This document shows, piece after piece, positions 1-11,847 of a DNA stretch of 56,665 nucleotides (position 1 is its first letter; each line of letters opens with the position of its first letter). The position numbers and the translations under genes are program-made. Location: contig MGUK01000006.1 of NCBI GenBank assembly GCA_001799995.1, positions 1 to 56,665 on the forward strand. Reading direction: 5' to 3'. A model generated the notes under the pieces. It searched no databases. It saw only the letters and a program-made list of their open reading frames with translations, and was not told the origin of the DNA. The DNA is from Elusimicrobia bacterium GWF2_62_30 (GTDB taxonomy: Bacteria; Elusimicrobiota; Elusimicrobia; Elusimicrobiales; UBA9959).

Positions 1-794
<794 letters not shown>

Positions 795-812
795 TTTATC
801 TTGCTCCGTTAA

Positions 813-3293
<2,481 letters not shown>

Positions 3294-3304
3294 CTAACTC
3301 CTGT

Positions 3305-3613
3305 TTATATACTGGTGGCCGTCTTGATGGCCTTTATCCAGGGTCTCTTGAAATATTTGTTCAGGCTTTTGACCAGAACGGAACTGCGCAAAGCCAGTTC
3401 GCTGGCCGCCGCGGAAGAAGTCGGTTTGACCAGGATGAAACCTTTATCTACGCCCAGCAGCGAGCAGTGCGCGCCCAGCCGGCCTATTTCCTTGTTCCAG
3501 ACCGCGTCCAGCACCGCCAGCCTGTCGGGCGCGGTGCCGCCAAGGAATTTCCAGGAATTGGAGCAGACGTCCGACGCCTTGGTCCAGTTGGAGCTGCGCT
3601 TGGTCAGGAACAT
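3305..3613 (-). CDS. dciA: DUF721/DciA-like protein, probable replicative helicase loader or operator
   Basis: A 102-aa basic protein between dnaN (10 bp upstream) and gyrB. Its central pattern (RLAVLDAVWNKEIG, then a short beta segment, then SSAAASELALRSSVLVKSLN and IKAIK) resembles the DUF721 family. In many bacteria lacking DnaC or DnaI that family is DciA, which helps load or operate the DnaB helicase. The slot at the origin matches actinobacterial genomes, where a DUF721 gene lies between recF and gyrB. Here recF is missing and the DUF721 gene alone occupies the interval. The family call rests on pattern and context rather than strong catalytic motifs; an unrelated small basic protein is the alternative. 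Confidence 0.75.
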   Translation of the reverse strand: MFLTKRSSNWTKASDVCSNSWKFLGGTAPDRLAVLDAVWNKEIGRLGAHCSLLGVDKGFILVKPTSSAAASELALRSSVLVKSLNKYFKRPWIKAIKTATSI

Positions 3614-3623
3614 ATATTAAATC

Positions 3624-4739
3624 TTACTGGGTCCTCAGGGGCATGACTATATAGATCGTGTCCTCGCGGCCCTTCACGCGCAGCAGCGCCGGCGTGGCCG
3701 GGGAAGTGAATTCCGCGGAAATATCCTTGTCCCCGGCGGCCTTCAGGATGTCCATGATGAACTTCGGGTTGAAGCTGATCTGGAATTCCTTTCCTTTATA
3801 GCCTACCTCTATCTCGTCCTCGAAATCCATGCTGGAGGAGGAGGAGTTGACGACCAGCGCGTCCGGTTTGAAGGTATATTTCACGGAGCCGGAGCGCTCG
3901 TTGGAGCAGATGGCCGCGCGCTTGGTGACGGCCATCAGCGCCTCGGTCTTCATTTCCACGGTCATCTCGTGGCTCTTGGGGATGATCTGCTCGTAAGCGG
4001 GGAAGTTCCCTTCCACCAGGCGGGAGATAAAGACGGTCTTGCCGATCTTGAAGCCGATCTGGTTGGAGGAAAGCCCCACGGTCACCTCTTCCTTGTCGTC
4101 AATGCCCGCGCCCTTTATGAAGCGGGACAGCTCGCCCAGGATCTTGGACGGGACTATCACTTTAAAATCTTTCTTGGCCTTCACTTTTTTGGTGGCGGTT
4201 ATAGCCAGCCGCCGGCCGTCCGTGGCCACCAGGGAGAACTGGTCTTTCTCGTATTTCCAGAGCAGGCCGTTGAGGAAATGCCTGTCGTCCTCGGTGGAAG
4301 CGGAGAAGATGGTGCTGTTTATCATTTCGGCCAGGACCTTGGCCGGGATCTTGAAAGAATTGCTCTCGTCCAGGTCCGGGATCACCGGGTAATCGTTCTT
4401 GGGCGCACCGCCCATTTTAAAACGGGCCTTGCCGCTCAGGATGGAGATCCTGTTGCTTTCGTCCACGGTCACGTTGACCTCTGAGTCCCCGCCCAGGTTC
4501 TGGACTATCTCCATGAACTTCTTTATGGGCACGGTTATGCTGCCCTCGCTCTTCACCGTAAGAGGAATATAATGCTTTATAGCCATCTCCAGGTCCGTGA
4601 ACACGACCTTAACGCCCTTCTCTTCCGTTTCCATCAGGAAGTTCTGGAGTATCGGTATCGTCCCGGTTTTGGAGGAAACGCCGGCCTGTATGGTCTGAAT
4701 GCCTTTTATCAGGGTGTCTCTGTTACTTGATATTTTCAT
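3624..4739 (-). CDS. dnaN: DNA polymerase III beta subunit (sliding clamp)
   Basis: Ring-shaped processivity clamp for the replicative polymerase. The 371-aa length is normal for three tandem clamp domains. Visible family features are the N-terminal MKISSNRDTLIKGIQTIQAG, LSGKARFKMGG near residue 100, TDGRRLAI at the start of the middle domain, and the C-terminal YIVMPLRTQ, a version of the usual VMPMRL ending that forms part of the peptide-binding pocket. It starts at ATG with GAGGAG just upstream. It lies 123 bp downstream of dnaA, and that gap carries a DnaA-box-like sequence. Confidence 0.97.
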   Translation of the reverse strand: MKISSNRDTLIKGIQTIQAGVSSKTGTIPILQNFLMETEEKGVKVVFTDLEMAIKHYIPLTVKSEGSITVPIKKFMEIVQNLGGDSEVNVTVDESNRISILSGKARFKMGGAPKNDYPVIPDLDESNSFKIPAKVLAEMINSTIFSASTEDDRHFLNGLLWKYEKDQFSLVATDGRRLAITATKKVKAKKDFKVIVPSKILGELSRFIKGAGIDDKEEVTVGLSSNQIGFKIGKTVFISRLVEGNFPAYEQIIPKSHEMTVEMKTEALMAVTKRAAICSNERSGSVKYTFKPDALVVNSSSSSMDFEDEIEVGYKGKEFQISFNPKFIMDILKAAGDKDISAEFTSPATPALLRVKGREDTIYIVMPLRTQ

Positions 4740-4862
4740 CTTAGTACTCCTCTATAAGATAGGTGTTAGCGGTATCAGGGATGTTTAAATCATTGGGGAA
4801 AGTTATCAACAGGTTATTAGTTTTTACCGACACTGCCGACAAAACGCCAAGTTGCGGATACT
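4740..4862 (-). promoter_or_regulatory. dnaA-dnaN intergenic spacer with DnaA-box-like site
   Basis: A 123-bp spacer. It contains TTATCAACA at 4803-4811, one mismatch from the DnaA box TTATCCACA, and the GAGGAG ribosome-binding site of dnaN. A single degenerate box could bind DnaA weakly and tie dnaN expression to DnaA level. I see no clear sigma-70 promoter or hairpin here. Confidence 0.4.
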
Positions 4863-6224
4863 CTAAGCCGAGTTACTGACATTCTTTATCTTGGAAAGCA
4901 TCTGGTTGAGGGTCTCGTTGAAATAGGGGTCGGTCTGCAGCATCTGCCCTATTTTGTTCTTGGCGTACATCACCGTGGCGTGGTCGCGGCCGAAAGATTC
5001 GCCTATATCCTTAAGCGTCATTTCGGTCATGGTGCAGGCCAGGTACATGGCCACCTGGCGGGGGAAAGCCAGCGCCTCGCTTCTTTTCTTGGCGCTGAAA
5101 TCCTTCATCTCCAGGTTGTACTTTTCGGCCACCACGGTCTTTATAAGCTCTATCGTGACCTTCTTTTCGTCCTGTTCCGGGTCGTTGATGTGATCTTTGA
5201 TGATCTCTTTGACGGCGTCTATGGACGGCTGGATCTTCATGTTGGAGAAGAAATTGCCCACCGTGATAAGGCAGCCTTCCAGTTCGCGGATGCTCTTTTT
5301 CACGTTCTCGGCTATGAAGGTGACGATGTCGTCCGGGATGTCGTATTTGTGCTGGTCGCGCTTCTGGCGCAGGATGGCCACGCGGGTCTCGAAGTCGGGC
5401 AGCTTGATGTCGGCCACCACGCCCTGCAGGAAGCGCGAGATCAGGCGGTCGCCCATGGCCAGCTCGCGCGGCGGGCGGTCCGAAGTTATCACTACCTGCT
5501 TCTTCGATTCGAAAAGGGCGTTGAAAGTGTAGAAGAATTCTTCTTCGCTGCGGTCCTTGTCCACCAGGAACTGTATATCGTCCAGGAGCAGGCAGTCGAG
5601 CTTGCGGTACTTGCTGCGGAACTGGTCCGCGCCTTCGGCCTTGCCGCGCACCGCGTCGATGTACTCGTTGACGAAGTTCTCGCTGGCGGTGTAGAGGATG
5701 CGGGCCGCGGGGTTCGCCGTCAGGATGCCGTGGGCTATGGCGTGCAGCAAATGCGTCTTGCCGAGGCCGGGCGCGCTGTAGATGAAGAAAGGGTTCTGCC
5801 CGGGGTTCTTGGCCACGCCCTCCGCCGAAGCGTAAGCGAAGCGGTTGGACGCGCCCACGATAAAACTGTCGAAGGTGTAGTTCGGGTTGAAGGAAAAATA
5901 GTTGGCGGGGAGGGAGACCGGCGCGGGGGCCACTTTGGCCGGCTGCAGCGGCAGGGTGGCGGTCGGGGTAATGGACATCGAGTAATGGATCTTTATGTCT
6001 TCGCCGGCCAGCGGGCGCAGCCGGGAAAGCAGGCGCTCCTCGTAGCGTTCCTTGACGGTGTTATAAATAATGGAATCAGGAACTTCCAGCGTAAGGGTGC
6101 CGTTCTCGATGAAAAGAGGCTTTATAGGGCGTATCCACAGGGAGGTGGCGTCGGCCCCTATTTCAGTCTCCAGGTTCTTGACGGCTTCCAGCCAGATTTC
6201 CTTGATATTGGTTAAGTTATCCAC
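4863..6224 (-). CDS. dnaA: chromosomal replication initiator DnaA
   Basis: AAA+ initiator that binds DnaA boxes and unwinds the origin. Domain I occupies about residues 1-85, followed by a short Ala/Pro-rich linker. The AAA+ core has Walker A APGLGKTHLL, Walker B LLLDDIQFL and sensor/box VII around DRLISRFLQG. Domain IV ends with the DNA-binding signature FGRDHATVMYAKNKI. The start is GTG (6222-6224): an in-frame TAA lies just two codons upstream, so no longer N-terminus is possible. No Shine-Dalgarno sequence precedes it. The start codon sits inside a perfect DnaA box, which suggests autorepression. Confidence 0.97.
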   Translation of the reverse strand: MDNLTNIKEIWLEAVKNLETEIGADATSLWIRPIKPLFIENGTLTLEVPDSIIYNTVKERYEERLLSRLRPLAGEDIKIHYSMSITPTATLPLQPAKVAPAPVSLPANYFSFNPNYTFDSFIVGASNRFAYASAEGVAKNPGQNPFFIYSAPGLGKTHLLHAIAHGILTANPAARILYTASENFVNEYIDAVRGKAEGADQFRSKYRKLDCLLLDDIQFLVDKDRSEEEFFYTFNALFESKKQVVITSDRPPRELAMGDRLISRFLQGVVADIKLPDFETRVAILRQKRDQHKYDIPDDIVTFIAENVKKSIRELEGCLITVGNFFSNMKIQPSIDAVKEIIKDHINDPEQDEKKVTIELIKTVVAEKYNLEMKDFSAKKRSEALAFPRQVAMYLACTMTEMTLKDIGESFGRDHATVMYAKNKIGQMLQTDPYFNETLNQMLSKIKNVSNSA

Positions 6225-6522
6225 AAGTTATCCACAAGTGTTAGTAATTTTTTTCTAAACACAATAAAACCTTGTTTTCTAAGCGTTATTTGTGTTAGTA
6301 ACTTTGTATAAAAAACGTATAAACCGAGTCTTTGCTGCAAAATTTGTTACAAAAAGGCTACAGGCCCATCTCTATTAATATATGGTAATTAATTATAAAG
6401 AGTTAGTCAATGAAAAAAAGGCTGAAAAATACTTTGGGATATATGCCGTAAAAAGCGTGCTGCGCAAAGGAAAAAGCCTTGTGGCCGGCCTTTTTTGTTA
6501 GATCGAAGGGAGGAAGACCTTA
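6217..6522. other. candidate replication origin (oriC) next to dnaA
   Basis: Roughly 300 bp between dnaA and a divergent-side gene without coding sequence. Two perfect DnaA boxes TTATCCACA lie at 6217-6225 and 6228-6236, same orientation, 11 bp apart. After the second box come TTAGTAA and a T-rich tract, loosely like a DnaA-trio/unwinding element. The decamer GTGTTAGTAA occurs twice (6238-6247 and 6292-6301). The rest to about 6450 is strikingly AT-rich against the GC-rich flanks, as expected for a duplex unwinding element. Gene polarity flips around 7.3 kb, which also supports an origin here. A GC-skew plot would test it. Confidence 0.65.
6469..6496 (-). terminator. possible intrinsic terminator after the DUF2064-like gene
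   Basis: Read on the minus strand, AAAAAGGCC pairs with GGCTTTTT across a short loop with one bulged base, and the 3' arm ends in a T run. It begins 27 bp after the stop of the gene at 6523-7266. The stem is short and A/T-heavy, so the call is moderate. Confidence 0.45.
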
Positions 6523-7266
6523 CTATTGAGGAGTGTTCTCTTCCTGCGGCGGGCGCGGGGGTTCTTCGTGGACCTTCGTATGGCGCCGGTGCGGCCTTTT
6601 ATGTTCCGCGGAGGGCAGGTCCTGCTTTTCAGAGAAGAAATGCGGGGCTGTTTCCCGGCTCTCTATCCATTTGCGCAGGGTTTCCTCGCTGGTGACCGAA
6701 TAGGTCTCCGGGGTATTGAAAAGGGAAAGCTTTGCCTTCTTTACCCGTTCCGTCACGGTTTCCCCGCTTTTCCCGGAGGAGAAACCCGGGGCTTCCAGCA
6801 GTTTAAGGTTCTGCTGGGTGAACCCCAGCAGGTAGAAGGTCCCGTCCTGGTTCAGGCCCAGGGCGACGGTCTTGTCGTTAACGGCCTCGAAAGCCTGGGA
6901 AAGCCACTCTTCCTTTATTTCGGGGGAAAGGTGGTCTACGAGCACGGCTTTTTTCGCGCCGGTGAAGAAAGCCAGCTGGAACGCGTCGCGGATACGCTCT
7001 TCCACCGGCTTGTTCTTGTATTCCAGGAAGCCCGGGTCTTCCGGGTCCAGCCAGGTCAGGTCGGGGTGGTGCGGCGTCTTCTCGTAGGACAGGATAAGGA
7101 TGGCGTCGTTGAAATTTTTCAGCGTCTTGTACGCTTCGAGCAGCAGGTCGCTGTTGACGTGGGCGGCCCTTTCCGGGCCGAACGCCGTCTTTATCTCCCG
7201 GCAGATCTTTTCCTGCTCCGGAGGTTCCACAAGAAGGATGATGCAGTTGTTCCTGTTTTTTGCCAT
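6523..7266 (-). CDS. DUF2064-like (CofC/glycosyltransferase-like) protein, divergent
   Basis: A 247-aa protein resembling the TIGR04282/DUF2064 family, whose members have a nucleotidyltransferase/glycosyltransferase-A-like fold and mostly unknown roles. The match is in the middle: PVEERIRDAFQLAFFTGAKKAVLV parallels the family's ERM..AF..A...GA..VVLIGTD, and DGTFYLLGF parallels its EDGGYYLLGL. The usual GTD is here VDH, so the site may be altered. The C-terminal 40 residues are charged and Pro/His-rich, probably disordered. It starts at ATG, divergent from nadD with 74 bp between, and faces the origin region. The function is not known. Confidence 0.6.
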   Translation of the reverse strand: MAKNRNNCIILLVEPPEQEKICREIKTAFGPERAAHVNSDLLLEAYKTLKNFNDAILILSYEKTPHHPDLTWLDPEDPGFLEYKNKPVEERIRDAFQLAFFTGAKKAVLVDHLSPEIKEEWLSQAFEAVNDKTVALGLNQDGTFYLLGFTQQNLKLLEAPGFSSGKSGETVTERVKKAKLSLFNTPETYSVTSEETLRKWIESRETAPHFFSEKQDLPSAEHKRPHRRHTKVHEEPPRPPQEENTPQ

Positions 7267-7340
7267 ATTAAAAAAGCGTACCGATAAATTATATCATACT
7301 CGGGTGGAGGCCCCGGCCGCGGAAGGGGCTCCCGGAGCAT

Positions 7341-8498
7341 ATGGCCGAAGAAAAACCGGTGATAATTTACGGCGGGAGTTTCGATCCCCCGCACAAAGGG
7401 CACATAGCGCTGGCCGCGGCCGCGCTGCGCCAGCTGCGGCCCCGCGCCCTGTATTTCGTGCCCGGCTTCCGCACCCCGTTCAAGGACGCCCGGCCCGTTC
7501 CCTTCGCCGCCAGGCTGGCCCTGCTCAAAGAGGCGCTGCGCGGGTCCGCCCTCGACGGCCGGCCCGAAGTGAAGATAAGTTCTTTCGAGGCGGGCCTGAA
7601 GCGCGTCGTCTATACCCACGAAACGATCGCGCACTTTAAGCGCAGGCACCCGGGCTCGCGGCTGTATTTCCTGATGGGTTCGGATTGCCTCGCCTCTTTC
7701 GGGAAATGGAAGAATAGCGGCGAGATCCTGCGCGACGCCGCGCTGCTCGCCGGCCTGCGCCCCGGCTGCGCCCTGCAAAAAAGGGCGGCCGTCCCCTTCG
7801 TGCCTCTCGACGGTATTTTTCCCCGCGCGGCCTCCAGCGACCTGCGCGGGAGGCTTTTCCTCGGCGAAAGACCCCGGGAGATGCAGCGGCGGGTGCTGGC
7901 CCTTATAGACAGGAAAGGGCTTTACCTCTCCCGCGAGCGCGCGAGGCTTAAAAGAACCCTTTCCCCGCGGCGCTTCGCCCATTGCCTGGAAACGGCGCGC
8001 CTGGCGCAGGAGCTGGCGCCCGGGCTGGGCCTGCCGCCGCAGAAAGCGGCGCTGGCGGGCCTGCTGCACGACTGCGCCCGGGAGCTGCCGGCCCGGCGGC
8101 TGAGGAGCCTTGCGCTTAAATTCCGCACCCCGGGAATGGCGTACAAGACCATGGCGCGCGAGGCCCCCGTGCTGCTCCACGCCTGGGCCGGGGCCGCCGA
8201 GGCGCGCGGCGCGTTCGGCGTGCGCGACCGCGGGGTCCTGGAGGCGATAGCGCTGCACGCCACGGGGACGCCGGAGATGAGCCCGCTCGCCAGGCTGGTC
8301 TATGTCTGCGACCTGGCCGCGGAAGGGCGTGATTTCCCGGAGGCGGGGCTGGTGAGGGAGCTTTCCCGGCGCGATTTCGCGGCCGCTTTCCGCGAAACGA
8401 ATTATGTTAAACTTTCCTATGCGTTCTCGTGCGGAGGCTGGGTGCATCCGCTGAGCGTGTCACTATGGAACAGTCTTCAGGAAACAAAGCTAAAATAG
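7341..8498 (+). CDS. nadD: NadD-YqeK fusion: nicotinate-mononucleotide adenylyltransferase plus HD-domain phosphohydrolase
   Basis: Bifunctional 385-aa protein. Residues 1 to about 195 are NadD, which makes nicotinate adenine dinucleotide from NaMN and ATP: the nucleotide-binding GGSFDPPHKGH is at residues 11-21 and the ISSTxIR-type motif reads ASSDLRGR. Residues about 205-380 are an HD domain of the YqeK type (HCLETARLA, LLHDCAREL, a later H and D), a family that hydrolyses diadenosine tetraphosphate. In Firmicutes nadD, yqeK and rsfS are separate adjacent genes; here the first two are fused and rsfS lies 2.8 kb on. Start ATG with CGGAG upstream. The next gene overlaps by 34 nt. Confidence 0.92.
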   Translation: MAEEKPVIIYGGSFDPPHKGHIALAAAALRQLRPRALYFVPGFRTPFKDARPVPFAARLALLKEALRGSALDGRPEVKISSFEAGLKRVVYTHETIAHFKRRHPGSRLYFLMGSDCLASFGKWKNSGEILRDAALLAGLRPGCALQKRAAVPFVPLDGIFPRAASSDLRGRLFLGERPREMQRRVLALIDRKGLYLSRERARLKRTLSPRRFAHCLETARLAQELAPGLGLPPQKAALAGLLHDCARELPARRLRSLALKFRTPGMAYKTMAREAPVLLHAWAGAAEARGAFGVRDRGVLEAIALHATGTPEMSPLARLVYVCDLAAEGRDFPEAGLVRELSRRDFAAAFRETNYVKLSYAFSCGGWVHPLSVSLWNSLQETKLK

Positions 8499-9331
8499 TG
8501 CTGGCCGCGGGCCTGGCGGCCGCGCTGGCGCTGGCGGCCGCGCAGCGGTTCTCCCCGGCGGCCAGGGCCCTGGGCGAAGGGCGCGACCTGCGCATAGTGC
8601 TGCTCGGCGAACGTTCCCCCGTCATGCTGATCTATCACCCGCGCACCGCCACCGTCAACGAGGTGTCGTTCCCGCAGGCCAAGGCCCGCAAAGGCGTTAC
8701 CGGCTACCGGCGCGCCAGCGAGCTTTCCGCCCTGGCTTCGGGGCCGGGGCTCGAAACGCCGGGAGAGACCTTTTACATTTCGGTGTCCTCGGCCCCGGAC
8801 ATGGGCGCGCTCAAGGACGTCCTGAACACCTGGCGCTCTTCGCCCCGCAAGCTGGCCGCCGCGGCGGCCTGGGTCGCACGGCTGCGCGAAGAAGGCAACA
8901 CCAATATTTCCTCTTTCGACCTGTTCACCGTCTTTTCCGAATTCGCCCGGCTCAACTCCTCCGCCTTCATCCTCACCGAGATCACGCGCTCCGACGCCCC
9001 GGCCGAGAGCGGGACCGCGGAAGAGGCGGCGCCCCAGCCGGCGGTACGGGTGGAGGTCTTCAACGCCTCGGGCAGGAAGGACCTGGCCGGCCGCGCGGCG
9101 AAGCGGCTCAGGGCCGCGGGTTTTGACGTGCTGACCGCTTCTTCCTATGCTAGAATTGAAAAGCACACTATGATACATTGCTTTTCCAGCGATACGAAGC
9201 CCGCGCTCAGGCTGCGCGCCGCGCTGGGCCTGGAAGGGCTGGAGATACATGTGAAGGCGCCGCGCCGGAGCGTAGCCGCGGCCGCGGTGATACTGGGAGC
9301 CGACTTTAAAGACGGCATCCTGAAAGAGTAA
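8465..9331 (+). CDS. membrane-anchored protein with LytR C-terminal domain
   Basis: A 288-aa protein. A hydrophobic Ala/Leu-rich segment near residues 10-27 looks like a signal anchor, and the C-terminal part (about 200-270, beginning VRVEVFNASGRKDLAGRAAK) matches the LytR_C domain, often attached to envelope phosphotransferases. The catalytic LytR-CpsA-Psr domain itself is not recognisable; residues 40-190 are unassigned. I place the start at ATG 8465 (MEQSSGNK), because the longer reading from 8429 adds 12 residues deep inside nadD-yqeK. Its position mirrors the Firmicutes yqeK/LCP/rsfS neighbourhood. An envelope role is inferred. Confidence 0.7.
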   Translation: MEQSSGNKAKIVLAAGLAAALALAAAQRFSPAARALGEGRDLRIVLLGERSPVMLIYHPRTATVNEVSFPQAKARKGVTGYRRASELSALASGPGLETPGETFYISVSSAPDMGALKDVLNTWRSSPRKLAAAAAWVARLREEGNTNISSFDLFTVFSEFARLNSSAFILTEITRSDAPAESGTAEEAAPQPAVRVEVFNASGRKDLAGRAAKRLRAAGFDVLTASSYARIEKHTMIHCFSSDTKPALRLRAALGLEGLEIHVKAPRRSVAAAAVILGADFKDGILKE

Positions 9332-9350
9332 CGGGAGACCTGGAGGAAGT

Positions 9351-10421
<1,071 letters not shown>

Positions 10422-10432
10422 CAGGGGGGAAA

Positions 10433-11314
10433 ATGTCCAATATAGAGAAGCTTAAAAAAGTCACGCTGTTCCATAATCTTTCCGAAGGGATGCTGGCGGA
10501 GTTCGCCGGGTATTTCAAGGAGACCGCCTACGCCGCGGGGGACGTGGTGTTCAAGGAGAAGACCAAGGGCGATTCCCTTTATATAATCGTGGAGGGAGAG
10601 GTCACCATCGAGAAAGCGATGGACGACGAGGGCCGCGAGTTCAAGGCGCTCGCCATCCTCAGCGCCGGCGACTTCTTCGGCGAGATGGCCGTGATACAGG
10701 GCCAGGTGCGCTTCGCGCAGGCCCGCGCCACCAAAGATTCCGCGCTCTACGAGATAGACCGGGAAAAGCTTTTCAGCTTCATCAAGGAAAACCCCGCTAC
10801 GGGGATAAGCATCTTCCGCGAGATCATGAGCTCCCTGCTCAGGCGCCTGCAGCATACGTCCAACGAACTGACGATGCTCTTCGACCTGAGCCGCCACCTG
10901 CTGGCGCAGTATAAGTCCCCGGGCGAGTTCATCTCGGCCGTGATGGGCGAGATGCTGCACTACTTCGAAGGCTCGTGGAACGTGCACGCGTACGTGTTCA
11001 ACATGTTCAACGACGAGTACGAGCAGGTGTACTCCAAAGAGAGCTTCCTGCAGGACGAGGCCGCGCGCAAGCTCCCGGCGCGGCCCGAGAGCGGCTGGGT
11101 GAACGACTCCACCTACCTCATGGCGTGCTCGGCGGAAGGCCGGAAGCTGGCCTGCGCGCTGTTCTCGCGCTCCGCGGCGCTGGCGGCCCTGGAGAAGAAC
11201 AACCTCGCCACCATATTTAATACAATATCCTCCATACTCGGCTCCGCGGTGGTGAACATCGAACACCAGGCGGAAGCCGCCCTGATGGAAAAACTGAAAA
11301 AGGCCAAAATATAA
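10433..11314 (+). CDS. cyclic-nucleotide-binding-domain protein with C-terminal GAF-like region
   Basis: A 293-aa protein, 11 bp after pilT. Residues about 10-130 are a cNMP-binding beta barrel (GDSLYIIVEGEV, GDFFGEMAVI). In the phosphate-binding cassette the usual R-(T/S)-A is here RFA, so classical cAMP binding is doubtful. Residues about 150-290 look like a GAF-type sensory fold (LFDLSRHLL..., ending AVVNIEHQAEAA). No helix-turn-helix is visible, so this is not a CRP-type regulator. Being in an apparent operon with pilT, it may adjust pilus function; that is inference. The stop overlaps the rsfS start by 1 nt (TAATG). Confidence 0.75.
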   Translation: MSNIEKLKKVTLFHNLSEGMLAEFAGYFKETAYAAGDVVFKEKTKGDSLYIIVEGEVTIEKAMDDEGREFKALAILSAGDFFGEMAVIQGQVRFAQARATKDSALYEIDREKLFSFIKENPATGISIFREIMSSLLRRLQHTSNELTMLFDLSRHLLAQYKSPGEFISAVMGEMLHYFEGSWNVHAYVFNMFNDEYEQVYSKESFLQDEAARKLPARPESGWVNDSTYLMACSAEGRKLACALFSRSAALAALEKNNLATIFNTISSILGSAVVNIEHQAEAALMEKLKKAKI

Positions 11315-11847
11315 TGTCCAAGAAAGATTCCAGACAAACAGCGGTGACCGCCGCCCTCGCCTGCGCCGACAAGAAAGCCTCGCCGGTCAGGATCTACGAT
11401 CTTGGCTCCAAGTCCTCGCTGGCCGATTACGCCGTGCTGGCCACGGTGGATTCCCCGCCGCAGCTGGAGGCCGTGGAAGAAGAGGTGCTGATGCGCCTCA
11501 AGCACGACGGGGTGTTCTGCCTCTACAAGGACGGCGCCAAATCGAAGAACTGGAAGGTGCTGGACTACGGCGGCGTGCTGGTGCACGTCTTCGACGTAAA
11601 GACGGAGGAATTATTCGCCGTCGACCAGATCTACGAGAACTGCAAACGCCTGGAGTGGGAAGAAAAGCCCGCCGCCCCGGCCCCCGCGGCGAAGAAGCCG
11701 GCCGCTAAAAAAGCGCCCGCCAAAAAATCTCCCGTAAAAAAAGCGGCCGTGAAAAAGTTCGCCGCCAAAAAGCCGGCCGCGAAGAAAACGGTAAAACCCG
11801 CGAAGGCGAAAGCCGCCGCCAAAAAGCCCGCTAAAAAGAAAAAATAA
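11314..11847 (+). CDS. rsfS: ribosomal silencing factor RsfS with lysine/alanine-rich C-terminal tail
   Basis: RsfS (YbeB/YqeL) binds ribosomal protein L14 and blocks subunit joining under starvation. The first 110 residues hold the whole domain: VRIYDLGSKSSLADY-like strand region, LKHDGVFCLYKDG, and NWKVLDYGGVLVHVF followed by YENC. Normal family length is about 105-130 aa; here residues about 115-177 add a tail of repeated AAKK/PAKK units, like histone H1 C-terminal tails. The tail should be disordered and strongly positive. Translational coupling is seen on both sides: TAATG overlap with the gene before and with argS after. Confidence 0.92.
   Translation: MSKKDSRQTAVTAALACADKKASPVRIYDLGSKSSLADYAVLATVDSPPQLEAVEEEVLMRLKHDGVFCLYKDGAKSKNWKVLDYGGVLVHVFDVKTEELFAVDQIYENCKRLEWEEKPAAPAPAAKKPAAKKAPAKKSPVKKAAVKKFAAKKPAAKKTVKPAKAKAAAKKPAKKKK

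Noticed and set aside
6410-6451. Short plus-strand ORF in the AT-rich origin region
   Set aside because: Only 13 codons, no ribosome-binding site, low-complexity lysine-rich sequence.
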